NCBI GenBank assembly: GCA_020629035.1
Contig: JAHDEC010000005.1
Span: 114,026 to 178,025 of the forward strand
DNA length: 64,000 bases
Direction of reading: 5' to 3'
DNA from: Saprospiraceae bacterium
GTDB lineage: Bacteria > Bacteroidota > Bacteroidia > Chitinophagales > Saprospiraceae
The notes below the pieces were generated by a model. The model saw only the letters and a program-made list of their open reading frames with translations. It had not been told where the DNA came from and did not search any database. Below are positions 45,737 to 54,353 of this stretch, one piece after another; position 1 is the first letter of the stretch, and the number at the start of each line of letters is the position of its first letter. The position numbers were made by a program, and so were the translations under genes.

Positions 45737-48520
45737 TTAGTGTGCCTCTAACCAGTTTTGGCCTTCTCCCATCCCTACTTGAATAGGTACACTTAAGCCT
45801 GGCATCGCCTCTCTCATTTTTTGTTCAATGATAGTTTTCAGTTCATCAGCCTCATCTTTATGTAAATCAAAGACTAATTCATCATGCACTTGCATGATCA
45901 TCTTGCTTTGATAGTTTCCTTCTTGCAAGACCTTATGTATATCTATCATTGCAAGTTTAATCATATCAGCTGCCGAACCCTGAATAGGTGTATTTACAGC
46001 TATTCTCTCTGCTGTACTTCGAATTAAACCATTCCTTGAGTTTATATCTCTCAGTGTTCTTTTCCTTCCCATCATGGTTTTAACATATCCATTATCTCTA
46101 GCAAACTGGACTACACCATCCATGTATTCTTTTAATAATTTAAACTCAGTAAAATACGTCTCGATAAGTTCTTTCGCTTCCCCACGTTTAATTCCTAATT
46201 GACGAGAAAGGTTAGTTGCTCCTGCACCGTATAAGATAGAGAAGTTAACTGTTTTCGCATTTCTTCTTTGCTCATCTGTTACTGCGTCATAATCGACACT
46301 ATATACTTTTGCAGCGGTTGCTCGGTGGAAATCTTGACCAGCATTGAAAGCAGCTAACATTGTTGGCTCCTTACTTATATCAGCAATAAGCCTAAGTTCT
46401 ATTTGAGAATAATCCGCAGCAAGTAAAATATGATTTTCGTCTTTCGGAATAAACGCTTTTCTTATTTGTCGTCCTTCTTCAGTCTTGATAGGAATGTTTT
46501 GAAGATTGGGGTTTTCGGACGAAAGTCTTCCGGTGGCCGCTCGTGCTTGATTAAAGTTACTGTGCACTCTGCCTGTGCGCGGATTGATCATTAATGGAAG
46601 TGCATCTACGTACGTTGATTTTAATTTACTAAACTTTCTGAAGGCTAAAATATCCTGTACGATTTCGTGTTCGTAAGAGAGTTCATTTAGTTTTTCTACA
46701 TCCGTAGAATAGCTACCCGATTTGTTTTTTCTCCATCGGTAAGGGATTTTTAATCGATCAAAGAGGACTTCACCTACTTGTTTAGGGCTGGCAATATTGA
46801 AATTGACGCCTGCTCTTTTGTAGATCTCACTTTCTTTTTCTAGGATTGACTTTGCGAGTTTTTTAGAGTAATCTTCTAAGAATTCTCCGTTTATTCTAAC
46901 TCCATTATATTCCATTTGGGTAAGTACATCTATTAACGGTTCTTCGATTTTCAAATAGATGTCATGTACCTCAAACTCCTTTACTTTTTCTTCAATCACT
47001 TCTTTCACTTGCAGCGTTATATCTGCATCTTCGCCAGCATATTCGCTCACTTTTTCTATTTCAATGTCGCGCATACTCAGTTGGTTCTTACCGCGTTTAC
47101 CAATAAGCGATTCGATAGGAACCATTTTATAATCAAGGTAAGACTCTGACAAATAATCAAGCTTATGCCTCAGGTCAGGTTCGATTAAATAATGCATAAT
47201 CATGGTGTCGATGCTTATTCCCTTAATGTCTACATCGTACCATTTCATCATTAGCTTATCATACTTAATATTTTGTCCTATTTTAACGATGTCCTTGTTT
47301 TCCAAGACTTCTTTAAAGTGAGCGCAAATGGTTTTTGCTGCTTCCTTATCCGCTGGAATAGGAACATAAAATGCCTTTGTTTTTTCATAACTAAAGGCTA
47401 GTCCTACTAATTCTGCTTGATTAGCATCTATACCTGTTGTTTCAGTATCGAATGAAATTTCTTTTTGCTTGGCCAATGTTGCTGCTAATTTTTTCATAGC
47501 CGCCTCATCATTAACTAGGGTATATTCGTGATCCGTATTTTCTAAGTTCTTACTTGCTACACTGTAATTCTGAGAGGCTGCAGCCGGAGCGTTTACGGTT
47601 TGTTTAGCCTTCTCTCTACCAAATAAACTACCTTGTTGTGGTTCTGTTTCTCCAAGAATTTGAGTGGCTAATGATCTAAATTCAAGCTCTGAGAATATAC
47701 TTTTTAAAGCTTCTTTATTGGGCTCATTGATCAGGCAGTCTTCGGCACTAAAATCCACTGGTACTTCTAAATCGATAGTTGCTAATTGCTTCGACAACCG
47801 ACCTTGGTCCGCAAAAGCAATTACCTTTTCTTGTTGCTTGCCTTTTAGTTCATGAGCATGCTCAATAATGCCTTCTACTGAGTCGTAGAGTTTTAATAGC
47901 TTAACAGCTGTTTTAGCTCCGATCCCTGGTATTCCTGGTATATTATCAACGGAGTCTCCTTGAAGTCCTAAAATATCTATTACTTGGTCTACTCGTTCAA
48001 TGTCCCACTTCTCTAAAATCTCTGGTACCCCTAAAATTTCTATTCCATTACCAGATCTTGAAGGTTTATACATGTAAATATTATCCGATACAAGTTGAGC
48101 ATAATCCTTATCTGGAGTAACCATATAGACCTTAAAACCTTCTTTTTCTGCCTTTTTAGATAGCGTTCCAATGACGTCATCCGCCTCGAAACCAGGTTTA
48201 ATAAATATGGGAATATTAAATGCTTCTACAATGGACTGAATATAAGGCATCGCGATACTTATATCCTCTGGCTGTGCATCTCTATTAGCTTTATATGGTT
48301 CATACTGTTCGTGTCGAAATGTTTTACCTTTTGGATCAAAGGCTACAGCAATATGTGTAGGCTTTTGATTTCTCATCAAATCCCAGATTGTTCGTACAAA
48401 ACCCGTTATAGCTGAGGTATTAATTCCTTTAGAATTAATTAATGGACGATTTATAAAAGCAAAATGTGCTCTATAAACTAAGGCATGACCGTCTAATAAA
48501 AACAATTTTTTTTCCGACAT
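45737..48520 (-). CDS. polA: DNA polymerase I
   Basis: A 927-residue three-domain polymerase. The 5' nuclease domain begins KLFLLDGHALVYRAHFAF. The 3'-5' exonuclease retains its acidic residues (SFDTETTGID, NIKYDKLMM, YAGEDADITLQ), so proofreading is predicted intact. The polymerase domain has ADYSQIELR, the O helix RRNAKTVNFSILYGAG and the catalytic VHDELVFD. The ATG at 48520 (MSEKKLFLL) is chosen; an upstream non-ATG extension of 20 residues is unlike the family and reaches into a terminator region. Confidence 0.95.
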   Translation of the reverse strand: MSEKKLFLLDGHALVYRAHFAFINRPLINSKGINTSAITGFVRTIWDLMRNQKPTHIAVAFDPKGKTFRHEQYEPYKANRDAQPEDISIAMPYIQSIVEAFNIPIFIKPGFEADDVIGTLSKKAEKEGFKVYMVTPDKDYAQLVSDNIYMYKPSRSGNGIEILGVPEILEKWDIERVDQVIDILGLQGDSVDNIPGIPGIGAKTAVKLLKLYDSVEGIIEHAHELKGKQQEKVIAFADQGRLSKQLATIDLEVPVDFSAEDCLINEPNKEALKSIFSELEFRSLATQILGETEPQQGSLFGREKAKQTVNAPAAASQNYSVASKNLENTDHEYTLVNDEAAMKKLAATLAKQKEISFDTETTGIDANQAELVGLAFSYEKTKAFYVPIPADKEAAKTICAHFKEVLENKDIVKIGQNIKYDKLMMKWYDVDIKGISIDTMIMHYLIEPDLRHKLDYLSESYLDYKMVPIESLIGKRGKNQLSMRDIEIEKVSEYAGEDADITLQVKEVIEEKVKEFEVHDIYLKIEEPLIDVLTQMEYNGVRINGEFLEDYSKKLAKSILEKESEIYKRAGVNFNIASPKQVGEVLFDRLKIPYRWRKNKSGSYSTDVEKLNELSYEHEIVQDILAFRKFSKLKSTYVDALPLMINPRTGRVHSNFNQARAATGRLSSENPNLQNIPIKTEEGRQIRKAFIPKDENHILLAADYSQIELRLIADISKEPTMLAAFNAGQDFHRATAAKVYSVDYDAVTDEQRRNAKTVNFSILYGAGATNLSRQLGIKRGEAKELIETYFTEFKLLKEYMDGVVQFARDNGYVKTMMGRKRTLRDINSRNGLIRSTAERIAVNTPIQGSAADMIKLAMIDIHKVLQEGNYQSKMIMQVHDELVFDLHKDEADELKTIIEQKMREAMPGLSVPIQVGMGEGQNWLEAH

Positions 48521-48567
48521 AAAGTAGTTGAGTTTTACAAAGTCGGAAGATACTGAATTGTGGAAAC

Positions 48568-48597
48568 AAAAAAGGCCCATCCAAAAGGATGAGCCTT
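48568..48597 (-). terminator. Rho-independent terminator after the DUF3078 gene
   Basis: On the minus strand AAGGCTCATCC pairs with GGATGGGCCTT (one mismatch) around TTTT, followed by a T6 run. It lies directly downstream of the DUF3078 gene and ahead of polA. Confidence 0.85.
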
Positions 48598-48620
48598 AAT
48601 TTTATCTAAACTATTCTAAA

Positions 48621-49553
48621 TTATTTAGAAATAGAGTATGTAAAACCTAAGTTGTAAAGTGATTGTATAACACCTAAATCTCCAGCTTCAGTAATTCCTG
48701 CAGCTTTTGCTAGTTGCTTGTTTTGGATTAAGTCAACTGTAAGACCTACTCCGATACCATTCCAAAGATTGTCAATGTTAAATCCATTAACCCATCTCCA
48801 GTTAAATAAATCTTGTGCAGTAAAACCGTTGTCTGCATCATCTACATAAGAGTAGAATCCAGCAAGTGTAGATGTCCATTTGATTCCTTTGTAAAGTGTA
48901 CCCGTGTAACTTCCTCCAAATGATGCACCTGGAGTTGAAGTAAAGTCATCACCAGGATAGTTCCATTGGTAACCTAATGGGTGTAACCAAAATTCTAAAT
49001 CTTTAATTGGTGTGTAAGATAAACCTGCTGATGCTGTGATAGAACCAGGAGATAAATCAAATAATACCGTTTGCCAGTTAGCTCTTGCAGAAACAGATAA
49101 TTTATCTTTCCAAATGTAGTAACCTGCTAATGAAGTTAAGTTCCATGTACCTACTTCAATTGCTGCTTGCTCTACTCCAGAAAAAGTTGAAGAACCTCTA
49201 CTCCAAGCTATACCTAAGTTGTTTCTCCAGTAGTATTTAGCCGCATTGTAATTAGCAAATGCTCCTAGACCAATACTTAATAATTGAGTTTCTTGGTTTG
49301 GATTGTCAGCAACTGTGTACCAGTTGTTTAACCCACCAAAATTTAAACCTAAAAGAACACCTGCTCCCATAGTCCATCCTGGGTATTCCAAAATTCTTTT
49401 TTCAAGTGCATCAATTTCTCCTTGAATCCCAGCTTTTACTGCTTCTTTTTCAGCTTTCATAGCTTTTAACTCATCAAGCGTTGCAGTTTCTTGAGCAAAA
49501 CTGTTTACTGCGAATGCACAAACAAGTGCACATAATAACATTAGTTTTTTCAT
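48621..49553 (-). CDS. DUF3078-like outer membrane beta-barrel protein
   Basis: 310 residues. The signal peptide MKKLMLLCALVCAFAVNSFAQ leaves Gln at +1. A short charged coiled coil (LDELKAMKAEKEAVKAG) precedes a barrel-like region of alternating aromatic strands with glycine turns (WTMGAGVLLGLNFGGLNNWY, YWRNNLGIAWSRG, NWRWVNGFNIDNLWNGIG), ending in a strand closed by YSISK. The pattern fits the Bacteroidota DUF3078 family. Function is unknown. The codons are regular and the gene has its own terminator, suggesting high expression. Confidence 0.82.
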   Translation of the reverse strand: MKKLMLLCALVCAFAVNSFAQETATLDELKAMKAEKEAVKAGIQGEIDALEKRILEYPGWTMGAGVLLGLNFGGLNNWYTVADNPNQETQLLSIGLGAFANYNAAKYYWRNNLGIAWSRGSSTFSGVEQAAIEVGTWNLTSLAGYYIWKDKLSVSARANWQTVLFDLSPGSITASAGLSYTPIKDLEFWLHPLGYQWNYPGDDFTSTPGASFGGSYTGTLYKGIKWTSTLAGFYSYVDDADNGFTAQDLFNWRWVNGFNIDNLWNGIGVGLTVDLIQNKQLAKAAGITEAGDLGVIQSLYNLGFTYSISK

Positions 49554-49588
49554 GATTAAAATTAAGTTTTAAAGTTCTTTGTTTACAA

Positions 49589-50413
49589 TTAGTTGTGAAT
49601 CTCTATTTTATTTTCCGCCATCTTACTCAGCGGAATAATAACCTTACTAGATTCGGTTTTTAGGATAATCGAAGAATTATCGATATCAATTATTTGACCT
49701 CGAACTCCGTCAAAAGTCACTATATCTCCAATATTAAATTTAGATTTTGAGTAAAATGAGGCCAGAAAATTAGCCATTGTACTTTTAGTCGCTAGACCAT
49801 AACCAATAGCAAAAGCAAATACTACTCCTCCAATTAATATAGAAATGTTAGTAGATAGGAAATCAGTTTGGATGCCTGTTTGTGCAACGGCAACAACCAA
49901 TACATTTATAAATAAAAAGTAAAAAACAAAATTTGCAATTAACTTCCCTGATGGGATATTTAGTGAATTACAAGCAGTCAAAATTATAGATTTTAAACCA
50001 TCTGCCAATAAAATTCCAAATATTAAAATAATTAGTGCTACGATTAACTTAGGAATGAAATGGAAAATACTCATCACCAACTCTGAAACAGCATCCATTT
50101 TCAAAACATCGACAGCAACCACCATAAAAAAGAGCATAGCAAAATAGTACAAAATCTTACTCACTAAACTGCTTATACTAAATTTGAAGTTTGCCTTACT
50201 AATGATGTCTATTTCATTAATTTGCTCACCTAGTTTATCAACCTTTAGTTTTACTAAAGTCGTTTTGGTTACTTTCTCTAATAACTTTGAAATGAGCAAG
50301 CCTGCCAGTAAAATAATGATCGCATATAAAACACCTGGAACTCCTTTTAAAAAACTAGTTAATAGTTCTCCAAAAGATTCTGAGAAATTAATTTGTCCAA
50401 GAATATATTCCAT
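49589..50413 (-). CDS. Small-conductance mechanosensitive channel (MscS-like)
   Basis: 274 residues: an N-terminal helix followed by about four to five transmembrane segments (GVLYAIIILLAGLLISKLLE, ILYYFAMLFFMVVAVDVL, LIVALIILIFGILLADGL and others), a pore helix region (IGGVVFAFAIGYGLATKSTMANFLASFY) and the beta domain FNIGDIVTFDGVRGQIIDIDNSSIILKTES. It lacks the long C-terminal alpha/beta cage of E. coli MscS. It is the last gene of an operon headed by an ECF sigma factor, suggesting osmotic or envelope stress control. Confidence 0.88.
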   Translation of the reverse strand: MEYILGQINFSESFGELLTSFLKGVPGVLYAIIILLAGLLISKLLEKVTKTTLVKLKVDKLGEQINEIDIISKANFKFSISSLVSKILYYFAMLFFMVVAVDVLKMDAVSELVMSIFHFIPKLIVALIILIFGILLADGLKSIILTACNSLNIPSGKLIANFVFYFLFINVLVVAVAQTGIQTDFLSTNISILIGGVVFAFAIGYGLATKSTMANFLASFYSKSKFNIGDIVTFDGVRGQIIDIDNSSIILKTESSKVIIPLSKMAENKIEIHN

Positions 50414-50441
50414 TATTTGTTGTTTTGGTTTGTTGAAGATA

Positions 50442-50687
50442 TTATTCTTCCTCCTCTTTTTCTAGATTATTTATAGGTGATTCGGGACCTGCGCTTAGTT
50501 TAAGGAAGACATCCACTATTCGAGAAAAATACAGCTCTACTATTTCAGAAATCAAGCCGATAGTTCCTAAAGAACCTTTTACTCTATTGCCAACTACCTC
50601 AGTATTTTTTCTATACTGTTCTGCCTGTTGCCTCTCTAGTTCCTTAAAGCTATTTTTCTTTGTTCTATTTTTATTGTCTTCCGCCAT
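50442..50687 (-). CDS. Small conserved-context protein between an ECF sigma factor and MscS
   Basis: 81 residues. The N-terminal half is very charged (KKNSFKELERQQAEQYRKN), the middle amphipathic (GTIGLISEIVELYFSRIVDVFLKL) and the end acidic (NNLEKEEEE). There is no signal peptide or clear transmembrane helix. Its ATG overlaps the stop of the sigma gene (TAATG), so translation is coupled, and the product is a reasonable candidate for a soluble anti-sigma factor. I do not recognise the family. Confidence 0.65.
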   Translation of the reverse strand: MAEDNKNRTKKNSFKELERQQAEQYRKNTEVVGNRVKGSLGTIGLISEIVELYFSRIVDVFLKLSAGPESPINNLEKEEEE

Positions 50688-51235
50688 TAAACTGCTTCCT
50701 TATATATTTCTGTATATACTTTCTTAAACTTTTGCTTAGCTCTCTTAATTTTCATCTTGATCGCGCTTTCAGATTTGTCAAGCAATTGACCGATCTCTTT
50801 AATGCTCATTTCATCTTGATACTTCATTAAGAGGATCGATCTGTCTTTTGTAGGAATTTCATCGAGGACAACTTTTAATCTCCCAATTTCCATCTCGAGC
50901 AAAAAGACATCATTAACATCTTCAGGTACGTCGTGATTAGATAAATCTTCAACTAAAAGGCTTGGGTCTTTCTTTTTTCTTCTGATTCGATCAATACAAT
51001 AATTATAAGTTATTGAATATATCCATGTAGAAAATCTTGATTTACCACTAAACTTTGCCATGTTTAGCAATATTTTCATGAAAATCTCTTGAACAGAATC
51101 TTCAGCATCTTCCTCATCTTTTAATAAGGATATACATTTCCCAAATATCTTTCCGGAGTACCTTTTATACAACACATCGAAATATGCTACATTCTGTGTA
51201 CTTAGATACTCTTTAACTATATCCTCATCGGACAT
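50687..51235 (-). CDS. ECF-family RNA polymerase sigma factor
   Basis: 182 residues from the ATG at 51235 (MSDEDIVKEYLSTQN); an ATG at 51283 would add 16 residues atypical of the family. Region 2 is visible in FDVLYKRYSGKIFGKC, EDAEDSVQEIFMKIL and SRFSTWIYSITYNYCIDRIRRKKK. Region 4 is IPTKDRSILLMKYQDEMSIKEIGQLLDKSESAIKMKIKRAKQKF. The operon continues with an 81-residue protein (overlapping) and an MscS channel. A hairpin with a minus-strand T run lies 125 bases upstream (51360-51387). Confidence 0.9.
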   Translation of the reverse strand: MSDEDIVKEYLSTQNVAYFDVLYKRYSGKIFGKCISLLKDEEDAEDSVQEIFMKILLNMAKFSGKSRFSTWIYSITYNYCIDRIRRKKKDPSLLVEDLSNHDVPEDVNDVFLLEMEIGRLKVVLDEIPTKDRSILLMKYQDEMSIKEIGQLLDKSESAIKMKIKRAKQKFKKVYTEIYKEAV

Positions 51236-51359
51236 AGTCTTAGGTATATCTTTGGTCAGTAAAGGAAATAATAGATTAATCAATTAATCTGGTTTTGTTT
51301 GGCTTTAGTATTAAGACGTAAAATTACAGGAAAGTTTCAATTTATTGTAAAAAATAAAA

Positions 51360-51387
51360 AGAGGTAATACTCCTCAGTATTACCTCT
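51360..51387 (-). terminator. Perfect hairpin with a minus-strand T tract, no minus-strand gene upstream
   Basis: A 12-bp perfect stem, AGAGGTAATACT with AGTATTACCTCT, and loop CCTC. Only on the minus strand is it followed by TTTTTATTTTTT. The next protein genes to the right are on the plus strand, so it would stop antisense transcription or act as a leader attenuator for the ECF operon at 50687-51235. Confidence 0.65.
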
Positions 51388-51398
51388 ACCCTAACCAA

Positions 51399-51449
51399 AT
51401 GAAACCAAAATTATTCTTAGCATTGTTTTTTATGCTGGAAGCAAATTAA
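51399..51449 (+). CDS. Possible 16-residue leader peptide
   Basis: A 17-codon frame reading MKPKLFLALFFMLEAN lies between the hairpin at 51360-51387 and the M28 peptidase gene. It has a basic start and a hydrophobic core like a signal peptide cut short, and it may be a chance frame or the remnant of an exported protein. There is no further support. Confidence 0.2.
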   Translation: MKPKLFLALFFMLEAN

Positions 51450-51502
51450 AAACAAACTTTGTGTTTATATGAATACCTTAGTATTAATAATTTAAAACCT
51501 GT

Positions 51503-52888
51503 ATGAAAAGTAACTTATTATTTGCCATTCTTATTGTTTTCCAATGCAATGTTTTTTTATTTTCTCAAAATGATGATGATGCATTCTTTATCAAAGAAAT
51601 ATATAATTATAGCTTAAGTGAATCCCAAACTTATGAATATTTACATGGTTTATGTAAAGATGTAGGTCCAAGATTATCTGGGTCAGAAGGAGCAGAAAAA
51701 GGTGTAGAATATGTAAAAAACGCATTGCTTGCGCAAGAACCCGATAGTGTGTACTTAATTGAGTGCATGGTACCTCACTGGGAACGAGGAGAGCAAGCAA
51801 GTGTAAGTATTTCAGCGAACGGCGAAGAAAAAAAACTTAATTGTACCCCCTTGGGAAATTCAATTTCCACAAATGGAAAAACTATACAAGGAAAAGTCAT
51901 CGAACTTACCCATTTAGACAGTCTCGAAAAACTTGGAAGAGAAGAGCTTGAAGGAAAGATAGTTTTCTTTAATCGTCCGATGGACCCAACCTTACTGAGT
52001 ACAGGACATGCTTATGGTGGAGCAGTAGATCAACGAGTTTATGGTCCAACCAGAGCAGCAAAATATGGAGCTAGCGCAACATTGGTTCGTTCTATGACTA
52101 CATTGATTGATGATGATTTACCACACACTGGAGTGACTGTTTATGATAGCATATTTAAAATCCCAGCCTTAGCAATAAGTACAAGAGATGCAGCCTATTT
52201 ATCTAATCAATTAGCAAATTCTAAAGAAGTTAGTGCTGCAGTTTATAGTGATGCCCAAAATTTTGATAAAAAATTAAGTCATAGCGTCGTCGGAGAAATC
52301 CGAGGTTCGGAATTCCCAGATGAAATTATCCTGGTGGGTGGTCATTTAGACTCTTGGGATTTAGGAGAAGGAGCACATGATGATGGAACAGGCTGTGCCC
52401 AATCTATGGCTGTTTTAGAAACACTGAAATCATTAAATTATCAACCTAAAAGAACCATTCGATGCGTTTTATTTATGAACGAAGAAAATGGATTAGCAGG
52501 TGGATTAAGCTATGCAGAACATTCAAATAGTTTAGAAGAAAAACACATTGCGGCTATAGAATCAGATGGCGGTGGATTTACCCCTAGAGGGTTTAGCTGT
52601 ACTGCAGATGAGTCTGTCTTTATAGAACATTTTAAAACATTAAAAGCACTTTTCGAACCTTTAGAGTCCTATGACTTATATTTGAAAAAAGGTGGTGGTG
52701 GCGCAGACATTAATCCTTTAAAAAGCCAAAAAGGAATACTCATTGGTTTGAGAGTTGATAATGCACGTTATTTTGATTTACACCATACAGCTGCAGATGT
52801 ATTAGAAAATGTGAATAAACGAGAATTAGAGCTTGGGGCTGCAGCCATGACAAGTTTAGTCTATTTAATTGATCAGTATGGAATATGA
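51503..52888 (+). CDS. Exported M28-family peptidase (carboxypeptidase Q-like)
   Basis: 461 residues: a signal peptide ending FLFSQ, a PA-type insert around residues 100-220 (LTHLDSLEKLGREELEGKIVFFNRPM), and the M28 di-zinc core with VGGHLDSWDLGEGAHDDGTGCAQSM (His and Asp ligands), FMNEENGLAGGLSYAE (catalytic Glu pair), ESDGGGF (Asp) and LHHTAADVLE (His). This resembles plasma glutamate carboxypeptidase/CPQ and bacterial relatives that clip dipeptides. There is no T9SS domain, so it is probably periplasmic. Its end overlaps hpt by 11 bases. Confidence 0.9.
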   Translation: MKSNLLFAILIVFQCNVFLFSQNDDDAFFIKEIYNYSLSESQTYEYLHGLCKDVGPRLSGSEGAEKGVEYVKNALLAQEPDSVYLIECMVPHWERGEQASVSISANGEEKKLNCTPLGNSISTNGKTIQGKVIELTHLDSLEKLGREELEGKIVFFNRPMDPTLLSTGHAYGGAVDQRVYGPTRAAKYGASATLVRSMTTLIDDDLPHTGVTVYDSIFKIPALAISTRDAAYLSNQLANSKEVSAAVYSDAQNFDKKLSHSVVGEIRGSEFPDEIILVGGHLDSWDLGEGAHDDGTGCAQSMAVLETLKSLNYQPKRTIRCVLFMNEENGLAGGLSYAEHSNSLEEKHIAAIESDGGGFTPRGFSCTADESVFIEHFKTLKALFEPLESYDLYLKKGGGGADINPLKSQKGILIGLRVDNARYFDLHHTAADVLENVNKRELELGAAAMTSLVYLIDQYGI

Positions 52889-53417
52889 GAATTTAAAAAT
52901 AAAAGGCTTTGAATTTAAAATATTAATGGATGAGGCCCAAATCCAAGCTCAAGTGGAGCGACTTGCTGATGAGATTAATGATTATTATGAGGGAAGAAGT
53001 GTTTCTATAGTTGTCGTCTTAAAAGGAGCTTATGTCTTTGCTGCTGATTTGTGTCGCCTTTTAAAAGTCAATCATGAAATTCATTTTGTAAAGTTTACCT
53101 CTTATGATGGCTTTTCGGCTAAACCTACCATTAAATGTGATGTGCCTCTTGAAATTGATGTAGAAGGAAAAAATATCTTAATTATTGAGGATATAATAGA
53201 TTCAGGAAACACGATGGCCTATTTTTTAGACTCATTAAAGGTTGATAAACCTAATAGTCTAGATATCTGCTCATTCTTGTTAAAACCAAAAGCGATTCAA
53301 CAAAAACTTCCATTAAAATTTGTTGGTTGTGAGATTGACAATGGTTTTGTTATCGGCTATGGAATGGATTTTAATGAAGAGTTTAGATCATTAAAACATA
53401 TCTATCAGAAAATTTAA
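52878..53417 (+). CDS. hpt: Hypoxanthine phosphoribosyltransferase
   Basis: 179 residues of the purine salvage enzyme making IMP/GMP from hypoxanthine/guanine and PRPP. VVVLKGAYVFAADLCRLL holds the PPi loop. The PRPP-binding motif is LIIEDIIDSGNTMAYFL, with Ser in place of the more usual Thr. FVIGYGMDFNEEFRSL is the metal/base site near the C-terminus. ATG at 52878 is chosen over a TTG nine bases upstream. It overlaps the M28 peptidase gene and is followed by tRNA-Gln. Confidence 0.93.
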   Translation: MEYENLKIKGFEFKILMDEAQIQAQVERLADEINDYYEGRSVSIVVVLKGAYVFAADLCRLLKVNHEIHFVKFTSYDGFSAKPTIKCDVPLEIDVEGKNILIIEDIIDSGNTMAYFLDSLKVDKPNSLDICSFLLKPKAIQQKLPLKFVGCEIDNGFVIGYGMDFNEEFRSLKHIYQKI

Positions 53418-53450
53418 TGCTCCTAGATTCTTTCAAAATATATTTTGTTA

Positions 53451-53458
53451 TAAATTTG
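53451..53458 (+). promoter_or_regulatory. Promoter -7 box for tRNA-Gln
   Basis: TAAATTTG matches TAnnTTTG exactly and ends 9 bases before the tRNA 5' end, the expected spacing for a stable RNA promoter. Confidence 0.65.
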
Positions 53459-53467
53459 CGTCGAATT

Positions 53468-53539
53468 TGACCCATGGTGTAATTGGCAACACAACGGTTT
53501 TTGGTATCGTTATTCTAGGTTCGAGTCCTAGTGGGTCAA
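53468..53539 (+). tRNA. tRNA-Gln (anticodon UUG)
   Basis: The cloverleaf closes fully: acceptor TGACCCA/TGGGTCA, D stem GTGT/ACAC, anticodon stem ACGGT/ATCGT with loop TTTTGGT (anticodon TTG), T stem CTAGG/CCTAG with TTCGAGT loop, discriminator A. The CCA end is not encoded. Its 3' end is the left limit of the accessory region and a likely integration target for the recombinase at the right edge. Confidence 0.95.
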
Positions 53540-53551
53540 CTAACAAACAAA

Positions 53552-53586
53552 GGCAATTCATTGTAAACCAATGAGTTGCTTTTTTG
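53552..53586 (+). terminator. Rho-independent terminator after tRNA-Gln
   Basis: GCAATTCATTG pairs with CAATGAGTTGC (one G-T) around TAAAC, followed by T6. It ends the tRNA transcript. Confidence 0.8.
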
Positions 53587-53598
53587 CTTTTAGTGTTT

Positions 53599-53670
53599 GT
53601 TGCCGAAATTGTTGTCGAAATTCCCTAAAACGGTTATCTAAGTTTACCTAAGTGTAATGGTTGTTGTCGA
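53599..53670. repeat. Short direct repeats next to tRNA-Gln, candidate recombinase arm sites
   Basis: GTTGCCGAAATT (53599-53610) and GTTGTCGAAATT (53611-53622) are adjacent 12-base repeats; GTTGTCGA recurs at 53663-53670. Clustered short repeats 60-130 bases from an attachment core are typical arm-type binding sites of tyrosine recombinases. The rest of 53623-54027 is AT-rich and shows no gene that I can support. Confidence 0.4.
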
Positions 53671-54027
53671 TTGAAATAATTCATCAAATAGTTCAATACT
53701 GCCTTTTTATTTTGATATAAAGAAAAATATATCTAACTGCTAGAGTATTAATTATTTTTTAATATTCTGATTAAAATAATTTTTATTTCCTACGAAATGC
53801 CTGTATTCATTTGACTTTAGGCTTTTCAGGTAATTTGTTGATTCGTGTAATCAATGGGGGGATATTCAAAAACCTAAACTTGACCTGTGTCCTTCGTAGT
53901 TGAGGTTTGCGAAAGCATAGTATTCTTATAGTTGAGTAGGAGGGGGCAATTCTGAAATTACTTAAAGTACCTTAAATGAAATGTACACCACATACTATAA
54001 TTAATTGAACCAGATAAATTAATAGTC

Positions 54028-54297
54028 CTAGTTACCAGATAGATAACCAAGTACCAGTCCACCTAAAATCATTCCTCCTGCAAGTCTCGATGTGGGGTTT
54101 GATGATTTTAACAGAATTGGTGATACTATCATTCCCAAATGAGTTAAGTCAACGACACTATTATGATTAAGTTTTAATCCGAAAGATTTATTTAATCCTT
54201 TTGCAGTTCTACTACTAATGGTAACACCAGAGCAATCATTTAAAATGTTGCAATTTAGCCTCCTTGAAACCTCACTTCCCATTTGAACTAATTCCAT
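54028..54297 (-). CDS. Small protein of unknown function, divergent from the HEPN gene
   Basis: 89 residues: a polar N-terminal half (SRRLNCNILNDCSGVTISSRTAKG) and a C-terminal half with two hydrophobic stretches (LTHLGMIVSPILL and a glycine-rich LAGGMILGGLVLGYLSG). The latter looks like a small membrane helix. The ATG at 54297 faces the HEPN-protein gene with 56 bases between the starts, so the two share a promoter region. I do not recognise a family. It could be a partner or antitoxin of the HEPN protein, but nothing in the sequence proves this. Confidence 0.5.
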   Translation of the reverse strand: MELVQMGSEVSRRLNCNILNDCSGVTISSRTAKGLNKSFGLKLNHNSVVDLTHLGMIVSPILLKSSNPTSRLAGGMILGGLVLGYLSGN

Positions 54298-54353
54298 TAT
54301 ATTTTAATTTTATCTATATAACGGTTTACTTAGCAAATTAGTTTCTGAAAATT

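Noticed and set aside
48521..48580. Twenty-residue N-terminal extension of DNA polymerase I
   Set aside because: It starts from a non-ATG codon, reaches into a terminator hairpin and has no counterpart in the family; MSEKKLFLL at 48520 is the natural start.
53587..53640. Short minus-strand frame with RQQTLKAKKQ as an old integrase tail
   Set aside because: About 27 codons between stops, no start codon and no recombinase motif; too little to call a gene remnant.
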